DNA of 64,000 nucleotides from Bacillus bingmayongensis (GTDB lineage Bacteria > Bacillota > Bacilli > Bacillales > Bacillaceae_G). Numbering within the stretch: the first letter of the stretch is position 1; each line of letters starts with the position of its first letter. The stretch covers positions 408,439 through 472,438 of the forward strand of contig NZ_JH921518.1 of NCBI RefSeq assembly GCF_000299035.1, in the 5' to 3' direction. This document shows, piece after piece, positions 16,661 to 25,283 of the stretch. The position numbers were made by a program, and so were the translations under genes. The notes beneath the pieces were generated by a model. The model ran no database searches. It saw only the letters and a program-made list of their open reading frames with translations, and was not told the origin of the DNA.

Positions 16661-17269
16661 ATGGAACATAACATTTTAAAAGTCATTGCACTAGCAGAAA
16701 AATTAAAATATGAAATGAGGCATAGCTGGCTTTCAAATGGCCGTCAGGAAAGCGTCGCCGAACATACTTGGCGTATGTCGCTTATGACTGTTTTGGTTCA
16801 GCCTTATTTAGATGAGAAAGTAAACATGGAAAAACTATTAAAAATGGTTATTATCCATGACCTTGTGGAAGCGGAAGCTGGCGATATTCCTGCTTTTGAC
16901 ACAATGAACAGCGAACAATTACAATTACAAAAACAAAAACAAAAAAATGAACAGAAAGCCATTTTAAATATTAAACATACTTTAGAAGGTCCTCTTGGGG
17001 ATGAACTGTATGATTTATGGATGGAATTTGAAGCAAAAGAAACGTACGAAGCGAAAGTGGCCAATGCTCTTGATAAACTAGAGGTTAAAATTCAGCATAA
17101 TGAAGCCGACATCGATACGTGGCTTCCAATCGAACATAAAATGACATTCCAAGTTGCAAAACACACAGATTTTGATTCTTTCTTATCAAAACTACAAAAG
17201 ATTATTGAACAAGAAGGCGAAAAGAAATTAATTGCTGCCGGCATTGATGTCGAGGCATGCAAACAGTAA
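16661..17269 (+). CDS. HD-domain phosphohydrolase (YfbR/HDDC2-like)
   Basis: A 202-residue HD protein. The metal ligands are visible as His35 (SVAEHTWRMS) and His66-Asp67 (IIHDLVEAEAGDIPAFD), followed by a helical C-terminal part. This matches the YfbR/HDDC2 group of nucleotide 5'-phosphatases; the exact substrate is not known. The frame is open from 16604, but ATG 16661 has GAGGGGG upstream and starts at the conserved region. A terminator follows the stop directly. Confidence 0.85.
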   Translation: MEHNILKVIALAEKLKYEMRHSWLSNGRQESVAEHTWRMSLMTVLVQPYLDEKVNMEKLLKMVIIHDLVEAEAGDIPAFDTMNSEQLQLQKQKQKNEQKAILNIKHTLEGPLGDELYDLWMEFEAKETYEAKVANALDKLEVKIQHNEADIDTWLPIEHKMTFQVAKHTDFDSFLSKLQKIIEQEGEKKLIAAGIDVEACKQ

Positions 17270-17297
17270 CAGCTCATCATTGATGAGCTGTTTTTTT
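17268..17297 (+). terminator. terminator of the HD-domain gene
   Basis: 11-bp stem AACAGCTCATC/GATGAGCTGTT (17268-17278 with 17282-17292) and a TTTTTTT tail. Confidence 0.92.
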
Positions 17298-17405
17298 CAT
17301 ACTTTTGTATGAGATACCTCCACTCTTTTTGTCGATTAAATCTAAAAATATATAGATTACAATTACAGATAAGAACTACATTTTAGTCAAAAGGAGGATT
17401 ATTTT

Positions 17406-17858
17406 ATGATTAAAGGTTTATATGAAGCACATCTTCCCGTTCGCAATCTTGACATATCCATACCATTCTATGAATTATTAGGTTTAAAACTATATAAAAA
17501 AGATGAAACTACCGCTTTCCTTTGGATTGTAGAAGAACAAAGTTGGTTAGGCCTTTGGGAAGGAGAAGAATATAAAACAAAATATCATCCGTCCCTGCGA
17601 CATATTGCCTTCCAAGTGGATTTTCATCTTCTTCGTACATCTGTACAGTGGCTTCAAGAGAGGAATATTCAACCGGTACCATTTGATGATCGAAATACGG
17701 TTGAACCTTTCATTCGTCCTAACCAGGGAAATGCTTCTGTCTATTTTAAAGATCTAGACCATAATAGTATTGAATTTATTAGTTTCGTTAAAGTGCCTGA
17801 TGAATTAAAACATATTACAAAAAAAGACCTCAGCTTAAGCCAAAGTCTTTTCACATAA
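17406..17858 (+). CDS. VOC-family (glyoxalase/fosfomycin-resistance fold) protein
   Basis: A 150-residue protein with two beta-alpha-beta-beta-beta units: YEAHLPVRNLDISIPFYELLGLKL at the N-terminus, then HIAFQVDF and VYFKDLDHNSIEFI. Metal-ligand candidates are His10, His75 and Glu at the end of the last strand. VOC proteins include glyoxalases, dioxygenases and thiol transferases; the substrate cannot be told here. AAGGAGG precedes the ATG. It is monocistronic, with a terminator shared with the convergent nitroreductase gene. Confidence 0.85.
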   Translation: MIKGLYEAHLPVRNLDISIPFYELLGLKLYKKDETTAFLWIVEEQSWLGLWEGEEYKTKYHPSLRHIAFQVDFHLLRTSVQWLQERNIQPVPFDDRNTVEPFIRPNQGNASVYFKDLDHNSIEFISFVKVPDELKHITKKDLSLSQSLFT

Positions 17859-17905
17859 TTATTTTTATTTCTAAAACACAGAAACGCTTCTTCCCCTTCT
17901 TAAAT

Positions 17906-17940
17906 AAAAAGCAAATCCTCAACCTTCAGATTTGCTTTTC
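17906..17940. terminator. bidirectional terminator
   Basis: Stem AAAAGCAAATC/GATTTGCTTTT (17907-17917 with 17929-17939) between the convergent VOC and nitroreductase genes. Confidence 0.85.
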
Positions 17941-17945
17941 AAACT

Positions 17946-18680
17946 TTATCTTTTATTAAAACCTTTTTTACTCAAAAACTCCTTCATATGCATTCTTTTC
18001 TCTTTTGACATGAAAGCACTCATTGATCCTGTCCATGTTACATCCTTTTGATTTGTAGATCTTCCCTTATAATATTCATTAGTCGTGCGGTCATATTTCT
18101 CTAGTAATTCCTCATATTTATTTTCGTCATATACATTTTCATGTAAGATTGCTTCAACTGGTAAACGCGGTTTCACTGCATGACTCTCATCCGGCACTCC
18201 GACTGTCATTCCAAACACTGGATATACTTTATCTGGTAAATGAAGTAGTTCACTCACTTCTTTTGGATTGTTACGAATTCCTCCAATATAACAAATGCCG
18301 TATCCTAGTGACTCTGCAGCAAGCGCTAAGTTTTGAGCAAACAGTGATGCATCTACTGTGGCTACAATAAAGTCCTCTGCACCCTCATGTTTAATCTCTG
18401 TTCCGTGTTTCTCACATGCCTTTTCTAAGCGTTTTAAATCTGCACAACAAACAAAGAATGCCGCACAATCTTTTACATGGCGATTTCCAGATAGCTCTGC
18501 TAATTGCGCCTTTAATTTTTCATCTGTAACGTACATAACTGAATATGCCTGAACAAAATGTGATGATGCTGCATGCTGCGCTGCTTGTACCATTCTTTCT
18601 ACTATATTCTTTGGAATTGGTTCTTGTTTATATTTCCGAACGGATGTATGTTGCTCCATCTTATGTATTATTTCATTCAT
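17946..18680 (-). CDS. oxygen-insensitive NADPH nitroreductase (NfsA-like)
   Basis: A 244-residue flavin enzyme. The opening HTSVRKYKQEPIP and AAQHAASSHFVQAYSV match the FMN-binding N-terminus. The centre has DASLFAQNLALAAESLGYGICYIGGIRNNP, and the C-terminal extension ends in a Lys-rich helix typical of the NfsA/FRP group. It should reduce nitro compounds, quinones or flavins with NADPH. ATG 18680 has GGAGTG upstream and is preferred over the in-frame ATG at 18704. Confidence 0.9.
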   Translation of the reverse strand: MNEIIHKMEQHTSVRKYKQEPIPKNIVERMVQAAQHAASSHFVQAYSVMYVTDEKLKAQLAELSGNRHVKDCAAFFVCCADLKRLEKACEKHGTEIKHEGAEDFIVATVDASLFAQNLALAAESLGYGICYIGGIRNNPKEVSELLHLPDKVYPVFGMTVGVPDESHAVKPRLPVEAILHENVYDENKYEELLEKYDRTTNEYYKGRSTNQKDVTWTGSMSAFMSKEKRMHMKEFLSKKGFNKR

Positions 18681-18821
18681 CAAAATCACTCCTTTTTTCT
18701 TCATACTGAAAAATTAACATATCCTTTTCATTTATCACAACATTTATGCCCATCTAAAAGTTTTTATATAATATGCTCTTTTTTCACCTTAATTAAAGCA
18801 TAACCCTTCAAACCTATACAA

Positions 18822-18855
18822 AAAGAGGACGAATTGTTAACTATTCGTCCTCTTT
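18822..18855 (-). terminator. terminator of the DUF4870 gene
   Basis: Perfect 13-bp stem AAAGAGGACGAAT/ATTCGTCCTCTTT (18822-18834 with 18843-18855) and an 8-base loop. Confidence 0.85.
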
Positions 18856-18877
18856 CATTCTTAAAACAATCAGCCTT

Positions 18878-19204
18878 TTAAGCTACTCTCAACACTCTAA
18901 CACCTTTAACAATATTCCAAACAAAGTAATAAATCCCTACAATTGCAAAAGTTATATATGTCACAACCATTCCAATTCCAACACTTGCTGATTCTCCAAA
19001 ACTTAAACCGAATACACCCGAAAGTGCCAAACCACCAAATAAAATTGCATATGGGAATATGTGTGTCCACACTGCCTTTTTCGCATGATATTTCACATCA
19101 TCTTCTGCAATAAAGTAGACGATAATTGGAAATAAAAATGGTGCGAAGAAAATACTAAAGTAACAAAGAGAAGATAAAATATTATTGCCTTTCATACGAT
19201 TCAC
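18878..19204 (-). CDS. DUF4870-type membrane protein
   Basis: A 108-residue protein with three to four hydrophobic segments. The YHAKKAVWTHIFPY block after the first two helices is the feature shared by DUF4870/Tic20-like small membrane proteins. Its role is unknown. It is monocistronic with a strong terminator. Confidence 0.8.
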   Translation of the reverse strand: MNRMKGNNILSSLCYFSIFFAPFLFPIIVYFIAEDDVKYHAKKAVWTHIFPYAILFGGLALSGVFGLSFGESASVGIGMVVTYITFAIVGIYYFVWNIVKGVRVLRVA

Positions 19205-19307
19205 CTCTAAAGTTTCGTTGTTTTTGTTACCTTTATTATGTCATGCAACTACTTTAGAAACTATCGCTTTACCTTTCAACCAGCTTACATTTTTGTAAGA
19301 TTCATCG

Positions 19308-19889
19308 CTATATGCGATTCATTAACCAATATTGAGTAATCGCAAAATATTCTCGAACATTAGACTGAATCATAATTGGCTTTGGCGTTTTTGCCGAAAG
19401 ACCCTCTACCTTTAATCCTTGTTTTTCAGCAATTTTTTTGGACCTGAACATATGAAAATCATTCGTAACAATGATCCCTTTTTTCTTATTTGCTGGAATA
19501 AGAGACTTTGAGAATTCAATATTTTCATCTGTATTTGTAGAACGATCTTCCATTATAATTCTTTGTTCTGCAATACTTTGCTTCATTAATCCCTTTTTCA
19601 TAGCCAGCGCTTCCGAAATATCTTCACCTTTTCCTTTACCACCGGATACAATGACAATCGTTTGTTCATGTGCTTTTAAATATTCCGCCGCTTTATCAAT
19701 GCGATATTGCAAAGAATAAGAAGGCTCCGTTCCTTTCACCTTTGCACCTAAAAGAATCATATAATCTGCATCATCTGGCGCTTTCATATGACCATGCTTA
19801 TAAATGTTATATTGTAAAACACTCATATAACCTACTACGATCATAATTAAAATTAAGATATACTTGATAATTTTTTTCTTCTTTAACAT
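19308..19889 (-). CDS. YdcF-family (DUF218) membrane-anchored protein
   Basis: A 193-residue protein. It has a basic N-terminus, one membrane helix (about residues 8-28) and an extracytoplasmic DUF218 domain. Motifs are YMILLGAKVKG, VIVSGGKGKGEDISEA, MEDRSTNTDENIEFSK and IIVTNDFHMFRSKKIAEKQGL. DUF218 includes SanA/YdcF proteins linked to envelope integrity; the biochemical activity is unclear. GGAG lies nine bases before the ATG. Confidence 0.88.
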   Translation of the reverse strand: MLKKKKIIKYILILIMIVVGYMSVLQYNIYKHGHMKAPDDADYMILLGAKVKGTEPSYSLQYRIDKAAEYLKAHEQTIVIVSGGKGKGEDISEALAMKKGLMKQSIAEQRIIMEDRSTNTDENIEFSKSLIPANKKKGIIVTNDFHMFRSKKIAEKQGLKVEGLSAKTPKPIMIQSNVREYFAITQYWLMNRI

Positions 19890-20069
19890 CTACACATACT
19901 CCTATTTTTCTCTATGTTCTCATCATAATATTCACTTGTTCATTTGTACATCTCAACTTTCCAATTCACCCTTTTTTATCCTCCAAAGGTAATATTTATA
20001 ATGAATATGGGAATATTGGATAACGTATACACAATTTACAGGATGAATTTTATATAAGAGGTGCAGACA

Positions 20070-20747
20070 TTGATTGCTTTTTTATGTAATGTAACATTCT
20101 TTTTTTTATTATTTATTATAGCGATTAAGCTATTAGGAAAATCAGCATTAGCACAGCTTACACCACATGATTTTGGTGCCATTATTTTTTTATCCTACCT
20201 AGCTTTTCAAGCTATACCAGTCGATGGCATATGGCAAGGTATTGTCGGTATGATTGTTATTACATGTCTTCACCTTTTCATTACGAAACTTAGTTTACTA
20301 AATAAACTCAATCGTTTTATCCTTGGTCAGCCGACGATTCTAATTAAACATGGAAATATCCTATTCGAGAACTTAAAGCAAAGCAGATATCCAATAGCAG
20401 AGTTACTTTCTAACCTTAGAGTAGCGGGTTATCCTAGCGTAAATGAAATCGAATATGCGATTTTAGAAGCAAATGGCGCAATTAGCATTTTACCTAAAAG
20501 AGAGCTTGTTCCTCTTACTCCTAAAGATATACATATGAATGTGAAATATACGGGTTTACCAATCGCCCTTATTGTTGATGCACATATCCAATATGATAAT
20601 TTAAAATTAATCCATAAAAATGAGAAATGGCTCCGTAATGAGTTACTAAAAAAAGGACTTGAAGACATCAAAAACATTGCATTTGCTTCTGTTCAAGAAA
20701 CAGATGGCTCTTTTACAATTAGCTTAAAAAATAAGAAATCTCCTTAG
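20070..20747 (+). CDS. DUF421 membrane protein (YetF-like)
   Basis: A 225-residue protein with three N-terminal membrane helices, then a soluble DUF421 domain. Typical motifs are LAQLTPHDFGAIIFLSYLAFQ, QPTILIKHGNILFENLKQSRYPIAELLSNLR and EIEYAILEANGAISILPK. I choose the TTG at 20070, which has AGAGGTG six bases upstream; a GTG at 20061 lies inside that site. This family has several paralogues in Bacillus spore formers, with roles in spore or envelope properties. Confidence 0.85.
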   Translation: MIAFLCNVTFFFLLFIIAIKLLGKSALAQLTPHDFGAIIFLSYLAFQAIPVDGIWQGIVGMIVITCLHLFITKLSLLNKLNRFILGQPTILIKHGNILFENLKQSRYPIAELLSNLRVAGYPSVNEIEYAILEANGAISILPKRELVPLTPKDIHMNVKYTGLPIALIVDAHIQYDNLKLIHKNEKWLRNELLKKGLEDIKNIAFASVQETDGSFTISLKNKKSP

Positions 20748-20763
20748 TTTATTAAGGGGATTT
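20736..20763. terminator. terminator between DUF421 and MATE genes
   Basis: Stem AAATCTCCTTA/TAAGGGGATTT with one mismatch (20736-20746 with 20753-20763), between convergent genes. Confidence 0.65.
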
Positions 20764-20766
20764 CTA

Positions 20767-22122
20767 TCATATTACATGTTCTCTTTCTATATTTCGTACT
20801 GATACAGGGTGAGAAATGCGATTCACCCCAAATACGATAATCGCTGTTAATAACTCTGCGACTGGCATTACAAGCCAAATTCCGTTTACACCAAATAACT
20901 TTGGCATAATCCATAGTAATGGAATGATAAATAATAAACCACGGCTCAAAATAATAAAAACTGACTTCCTCGTTTGTCTTACTGACTGAAAATATTCTCC
21001 ATACACGATGTTATAGCCTAAAAATACATATTGAATAAAGAAAAGACTAATTCCTGTTACAGTTAGCGTGAGTAATTCTGTCGACTGAACATCAAACAAA
21101 CCGATAATATATTTCCCAAAGAATAACCCTATCACAATTGCTACACATCCAAGTGCAACAGCTATTTTTACGGCAAATTGTAGTCCTTCTTTCAACCGTT
21201 CAGGTAAATTTGCTCCATAATGAAAGCTTGCAATTGGTTGTAATGCTGCTCCAACACCAAAGAATAATAATAGTGTCATGGAGTGAATGCTATTGACCAT
21301 TGCATAAGAAGCGACCCCTAGCTCTCCAGCATATTGAATAAAAGCTATGTTAAAGCCAATTGTTACAATTGCTACTGTTATCTCTGTTGTAAAACTCGGA
21401 AAACCAATCACCATGATTTGTTTAACTGTATCCCATTCAAAATGAAATTTCGTCCATCTTAAAATACTACTTTTTCTAAAGAAATGACTTAACAAAACAA
21501 GAAAACCAATTGCTGCTGACAGGATAGTCGCTGCCGCTGCTCCTGTTACGCCCCAATCAAATATAAAAATAAAGACATAATCAAACACAATATTTAGCAA
21601 TGCTGTTACAACAAGTCCCGCCATCGCTAAATTTGGATTTCCATCATTTCGTATAAATGTACTTAAAATATTTTCTAATACGTATACCATTCCAAATGTT
21701 AATAATACAGTTAGATAGTCTAATGCATACGGTAGAATTACTTCATTGGCTCCAAATAAATAGGCCAAATCTTCTATTCTCCATAAACAGACGACCATTA
21801 AAGCACCAACAATTACAACAGCTACTATCATAGACTGTGTAAAAATTGATCTTGCTCGCTCTATTTTATTTTCACCTAATGCAATGGAGTATAGGGTAGC
21901 CCCGCCCATTCCAATCCACAATGATATAGAGAAGAAAATGGAAAAAGCCGGGACAGCAACGTTCACTCCCGCTAATCCATTCGCCCCTACACCACGACTA
22001 ATCATTACCGCGTCGATTACGATATTTACCGACATTAATACCATTCCAAGAACTGCTGGTATTAAATACGATATAAATAAATTTTTTATTGGTTTCTCTC
22101 TTAATTTCTCAGTTGTTTCCAT
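20767..22122 (-). CDS. MATE-family multidrug efflux protein (MepA-like)
   Basis: A 451-residue protein with twelve hydrophobic segments in two halves. The N-terminal half has IKNLFISYLIPAVLGMVLMSVNIVIDAVMISRGVGANGLAGVNVAVPAF, and the mid-protein QPIASFHYGANLPERLKEGLQFA repeats the same pattern. It should export cationic drugs with Na+ or H+. The ATG at 22122 has AAGGAG upstream and is preferred over in-frame starts inside the promoter. A MerR-type promoter/operator lies directly upstream and the merR gene is adjacent. Confidence 0.9.
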   Translation of the reverse strand: METTEKLREKPIKNLFISYLIPAVLGMVLMSVNIVIDAVMISRGVGANGLAGVNVAVPAFSIFFSISLWIGMGGATLYSIALGENKIERARSIFTQSMIVAVVIVGALMVVCLWRIEDLAYLFGANEVILPYALDYLTVLLTFGMVYVLENILSTFIRNDGNPNLAMAGLVVTALLNIVFDYVFIFIFDWGVTGAAAATILSAAIGFLVLLSHFFRKSSILRWTKFHFEWDTVKQIMVIGFPSFTTEITVAIVTIGFNIAFIQYAGELGVASYAMVNSIHSMTLLLFFGVGAALQPIASFHYGANLPERLKEGLQFAVKIAVALGCVAIVIGLFFGKYIIGLFDVQSTELLTLTVTGISLFFIQYVFLGYNIVYGEYFQSVRQTRKSVFIILSRGLLFIIPLLWIMPKLFGVNGIWLVMPVAELLTAIIVFGVNRISHPVSVRNIEREHVI

Positions 22123-22154
22123 AACAAAATACTCCTTTACAATTCTCTGTTCAC

Positions 22155-22185
22155 ATTTTAAACCTTCAAGTAACTTGAAGGTCAA
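22155..22185 (-). promoter_or_regulatory. MerR-type promoter with 19-bp spacer and operator
   Basis: Minus strand: -35 TTGACC (22180-22185), -10 TAAAAT (22155-22160), spacer exactly 19 bp. The perfect palindrome ACCTTCAAG-TTA-CTTGAAGGT on that strand (22162-22182) fills the spacer. Over-long spacers bridged by the activator are the hallmark of MerR-regulated promoters. Confidence 0.85.
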
Positions 22186-22219
22186 GTGAGAATTAAAAAT
22201 ACATTTGTTATACAACCGC

Positions 22220-23053
22220 TTATTTTCTTTTGACTACTGGAATTTGGATCTCCGTTACTTGCTCTTTTGGATTTTCCGTCACTGACCAGTCAATTAAAGC
22301 AAGCTCAATTGCATCTCCAGACACTTCATATCCTTTCTCCTTGATATCTCTTAACAACTTCTTATAAGTTCCATCTGTTTCTTCATATGGTCCATGATGA
22401 TAAGCGCAAGCGAACATCCCTTCTTTGATTTCATCTGAAGTAGTAATTTGAAACGGCATATAATCAAGAAGAATAAAAACACTGTTATATGATTGAAATC
22501 TTTTTTGAAGTAACCCTTCTTTTGATACTGTCACACCTAGGTCCCCTGAAAATAAACTATCATCTATTTGCTTCATATTTTTTTGAAGTGAATGGATATA
22601 ATATTCAAACATATCATCCGTTATATTAGGTGCAATAGCTAACGCTGTAATGTTTCTCTTTGATATTTTTTCAAATGTCACATGATTCGCTTTTGAAGCA
22701 GTAGCTTCTTTCATCATTTCAATTTTATGATTCATTTTCGCCAATGCATATTCAATTTCCCTTTGTTTCTTCAACATCATTTCTTGTTGTTTTTCCAGAA
22801 GCTTTAAAGCATAAGGTGGATTTCTTTCATCAATATATGTCTTGATTTCTTTTAACGAAATATTTAACTGCCGTAAAAATTTAATTGTATCTAAAAGTGA
22901 AAATTGGTCGATTGTGTAGTATCGATAATTTGTTTGCGGATCAACAATGGATGGATGAAAAATACCTTTTTCATCGTAATAACGTAAAGTTGACTCCGCA
23001 ATATTATGCATTTTTGCCATTTCTCCAATGGTAAAACGTTGATTAAATAACAT
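22220..23053 (-). CDS. MerR-family activator with GyrI-like effector domain (BmrR type)
   Basis: A 277-residue protein. The N-terminal MerR helix-turn-helix is FTIGEMAKMHNIAESTLRYYDEKGIFHPSIVDPQTNYRYYT, followed by a dimerising coiled coil (LLEKQQEMMLKKQREIEYALAKM). The C-terminal GyrI-like drug-binding domain includes YHHGPYEETDGTYKKLL. This is the BmrR/BltR layout of multidrug-sensing activators. The ATG at 23053 has AAGGA upstream. The neighbouring MATE gene carries a matching promoter, so drug-induced activation of that exporter is very likely. Confidence 0.9.
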   Translation of the reverse strand: MLFNQRFTIGEMAKMHNIAESTLRYYDEKGIFHPSIVDPQTNYRYYTIDQFSLLDTIKFLRQLNISLKEIKTYIDERNPPYALKLLEKQQEMMLKKQREIEYALAKMNHKIEMMKEATASKANHVTFEKISKRNITALAIAPNITDDMFEYYIHSLQKNMKQIDDSLFSGDLGVTVSKEGLLQKRFQSYNSVFILLDYMPFQITTSDEIKEGMFACAYHHGPYEETDGTYKKLLRDIKEKGYEVSGDAIELALIDWSVTENPKEQVTEIQIPVVKRK

Positions 23054-23117
23054 ATTTTCTATTCCTTTCAATTTCTTTTATTCTTCATTATATAATCCTA
23101 TATTCAGTATCCCAAAT

Positions 23118-23158
23118 AAAAATGGATTCCCAAGTTTTTTTCTTGAGAATCCATTTTT
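23118..23158 (-). terminator. terminator of the RNase J gene
   Basis: Stem AAAAATGGATTC/GAATCCATTTTT (23118-23129 with 23147-23158), extended by CAAG/CTTG inside. Confidence 0.85.
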
Positions 23159-23230
23159 CATTTGGACAAAGTAAGCATAGTATTCTTCTAGATACTCTCG
23201 CTACTTAACATATACGTAAGAGCATTTATT

Positions 23231-24910
23231 TTACACTTCAATTATGATAGGAAGAATCATTGGTTTTCTTTTTGTATGTGAGTATATAAATTGACCAAGT
23301 GTTTCTCTTATATCTCTTTTAAGAACGTTCCATTGGCTAATGTTCTCTTTTTGTAAATTGGTAATGGTTGTTACAACTAATTGATTAATTCTCTTCAAGA
23401 AATCTTCCGAATCGCGAACATATACAAATCCACGAGAAATCGTGTCTGGACCAGAAATAATTTTCCCTTCTCGTTTACTAAGAGTGATAACTATAACAAG
23501 CATACCATCCTCAGAAAGTTGCTTACGATCACGTAAAAGAGCGTTTCCAACATCGCCAATACCTAGTCCATCTACATATATATTCCCTGCAGGTATTCGT
23601 CTAGATTGAAGAGCAATTTGATTGCTAATATCGACAACATCTCCATTACTAATAATATAAATGTTCTCTTTCTTAACACCAACGGACTCTGCTAATAGAC
23701 TATGATGATGTAACATTCTAAATTCGCCATGAATAGGAATGAAATATTTAGGTTTCATTAAAGTAAGCATTAATTTTAATTCTTCTTGATAAGCATGACC
23801 AGAAACATGCATTCCTGTTGAACTTCCCGTTCCATAAATAACTTTTGCTCCTAATAGAAATAAATTATCTATAATTCGTGAAACATTTCGTTCATTTCCA
23901 GGTATAGGAGTTGCCGCTATAATGACAGTATCGTCAGGCAGGATATCTACCTGTCTGTAGTTTCCACTGGCTAAACGAGCTAAAGCAGCCATAGGCTCAC
24001 CTTGACTTCCAGTACAGAGAATAGCTACACTTTCTGGATCCATTCGATTAATTTCATCAGCTTCAATTAACGTTCCTTCAGGAATATCTAAATAACCTTG
24101 TTCCAGGGCAACAGACACTACATTTACCATGCTTCTTCCAAGTAAAGCAAGCTTCCTATTCGTTTTTAAACATGCATCTACGACTTGTTGTACACGATTA
24201 ACGTTAGAAGCAAAGGTAGATATAACAACTTTTCTACGAGCTTTGATAAATGCCTCTTCAATACGCTCACCTACAGATCGTTCTGATGGACTAAATCCGG
24301 CACGTTCTGCATTCGTACTTTCAGAAAGTAGCGCTAAAACACCTTCACCCCCAATTTTGGCCATTTTATGAATATCCGGATATTGATTATTTACAGGTGT
24401 CAAATCAAATTTGAAATCACCCGTATGCACTACAATTCCTTCCGATGTATGAAAAGCAATACCAAGACAATCAGGAATGCTATGATTTGTTTTAAAAAAA
24501 GTAAGACGCATTGATTCAAATTCAATAACCGATTCAGAGTCAATCACAAACAATTGCGTTTGATCTTGAAGATTGTGTTCTTTTAATTTAATTCCAATTA
24601 AACCGAGCGTTAATTTGGTTGCATAAATTGGCATGTTTAATTGTTTTAATAAATACGGTATACCTCCAATATGATCTTCGTGTCCATGGGTAACAACTAG
24701 TCCTCGAATTTTATCCTTATTTTCTTGCAAGTATGTAATGTCAGGAATAATTAAATCGATTCCTAACAAACTTTCATCCGGAAACTTAGAACCACAATCA
24801 ACTATCACAATATTGTTTGCGTATTGTATTGCATACATATTTTTTCCTATTTCATTTACTCCGCCTAAAGCAAAAATGGATAGTGTATTTTCTTTTGTGC
24901 CCAAAACCAA
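23231..24910 (-). CDS. RNase J-type beta-CASP metallo-ribonuclease (paralogue)
   Basis: A 559-residue enzyme with the RNase J1 layout: the GGVNEIGKNMYAIQY start, the metal motif HGHEDHIGG (His75, His77, Asp79, His80), HTGDFKFD, CTGSQGEPMAALARLA, SGHAYQEELKLML, PIHGEFRMLHHH, and the C-terminal KRKPMILPIIIEV. It has both 5'-3' exo- and endoribonuclease potential on RNA. Bacillus usually has J1 and J2; this sequence differs clearly from B. subtilis J1, so it is probably an extra paralogue. The TTG at 24910 is close to AAGGAGG; TTG 24904 is an alternative. Confidence 0.88.
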   Translation of the reverse strand: MVLGTKENTLSIFALGGVNEIGKNMYAIQYANNIVIVDCGSKFPDESLLGIDLIIPDITYLQENKDKIRGLVVTHGHEDHIGGIPYLLKQLNMPIYATKLTLGLIGIKLKEHNLQDQTQLFVIDSESVIEFESMRLTFFKTNHSIPDCLGIAFHTSEGIVVHTGDFKFDLTPVNNQYPDIHKMAKIGGEGVLALLSESTNAERAGFSPSERSVGERIEEAFIKARRKVVISTFASNVNRVQQVVDACLKTNRKLALLGRSMVNVVSVALEQGYLDIPEGTLIEADEINRMDPESVAILCTGSQGEPMAALARLASGNYRQVDILPDDTVIIAATPIPGNERNVSRIIDNLFLLGAKVIYGTGSSTGMHVSGHAYQEELKLMLTLMKPKYFIPIHGEFRMLHHHSLLAESVGVKKENIYIISNGDVVDISNQIALQSRRIPAGNIYVDGLGIGDVGNALLRDRKQLSEDGMLVIVITLSKREGKIISGPDTISRGFVYVRDSEDFLKRINQLVVTTITNLQKENISQWNVLKRDIRETLGQFIYSHTKRKPMILPIIIEV

Positions 24911-25283
24911 TATCCTCCTTTTTTAAACCATTCTAGTATGATAAATCCACCTATCTAGGTGTCACCTACATATTATTATCTGTCATGAAAAGAACATCCA
25001 TACTCATTAAGCTAAAGGACATGTAAAACAAAGGGGCTTAAAAAATTGAATATTAAATAAAGCAAAACTTCTACCATCAAGATTTCACTGCTTTACTCCA
25101 TGAAAGTCTGCCAATTTAACATTGATTTTTTTAAAAATTTATTATATATTTATTACAGGTTCAAATTACAAGTTCAAAAGAACCTGTATAAAGACCTCTT
25201 GTTTAATGTGTTTTACATAGTATTGCATTAAGCAAATTCCGAGAAATCGTATGATAAACACAAACATGAAAAGGAGAGATGAG
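24911..25283. other. intergenic region between RNase J and antiporter genes
   Basis: These 373 bases hold divergent promoters. Visible structures are the 14-bp palindrome CACCTATCTAGGTG (24948-24961) near the RNase J side, and an inverted repeat TACAGGTTC/GAACCTGTA (25154-25162 with 25180-25188) on the antiporter side. I see no coding frame with a ribosome-binding site. Confidence 0.5.

Noticed and set aside
20061-20072. GTG at 20061 as start of the DUF421 gene
   Set aside because: That GTG is part of the AGAGGTG ribosome-binding site for the TTG at 20070, which has proper spacing.
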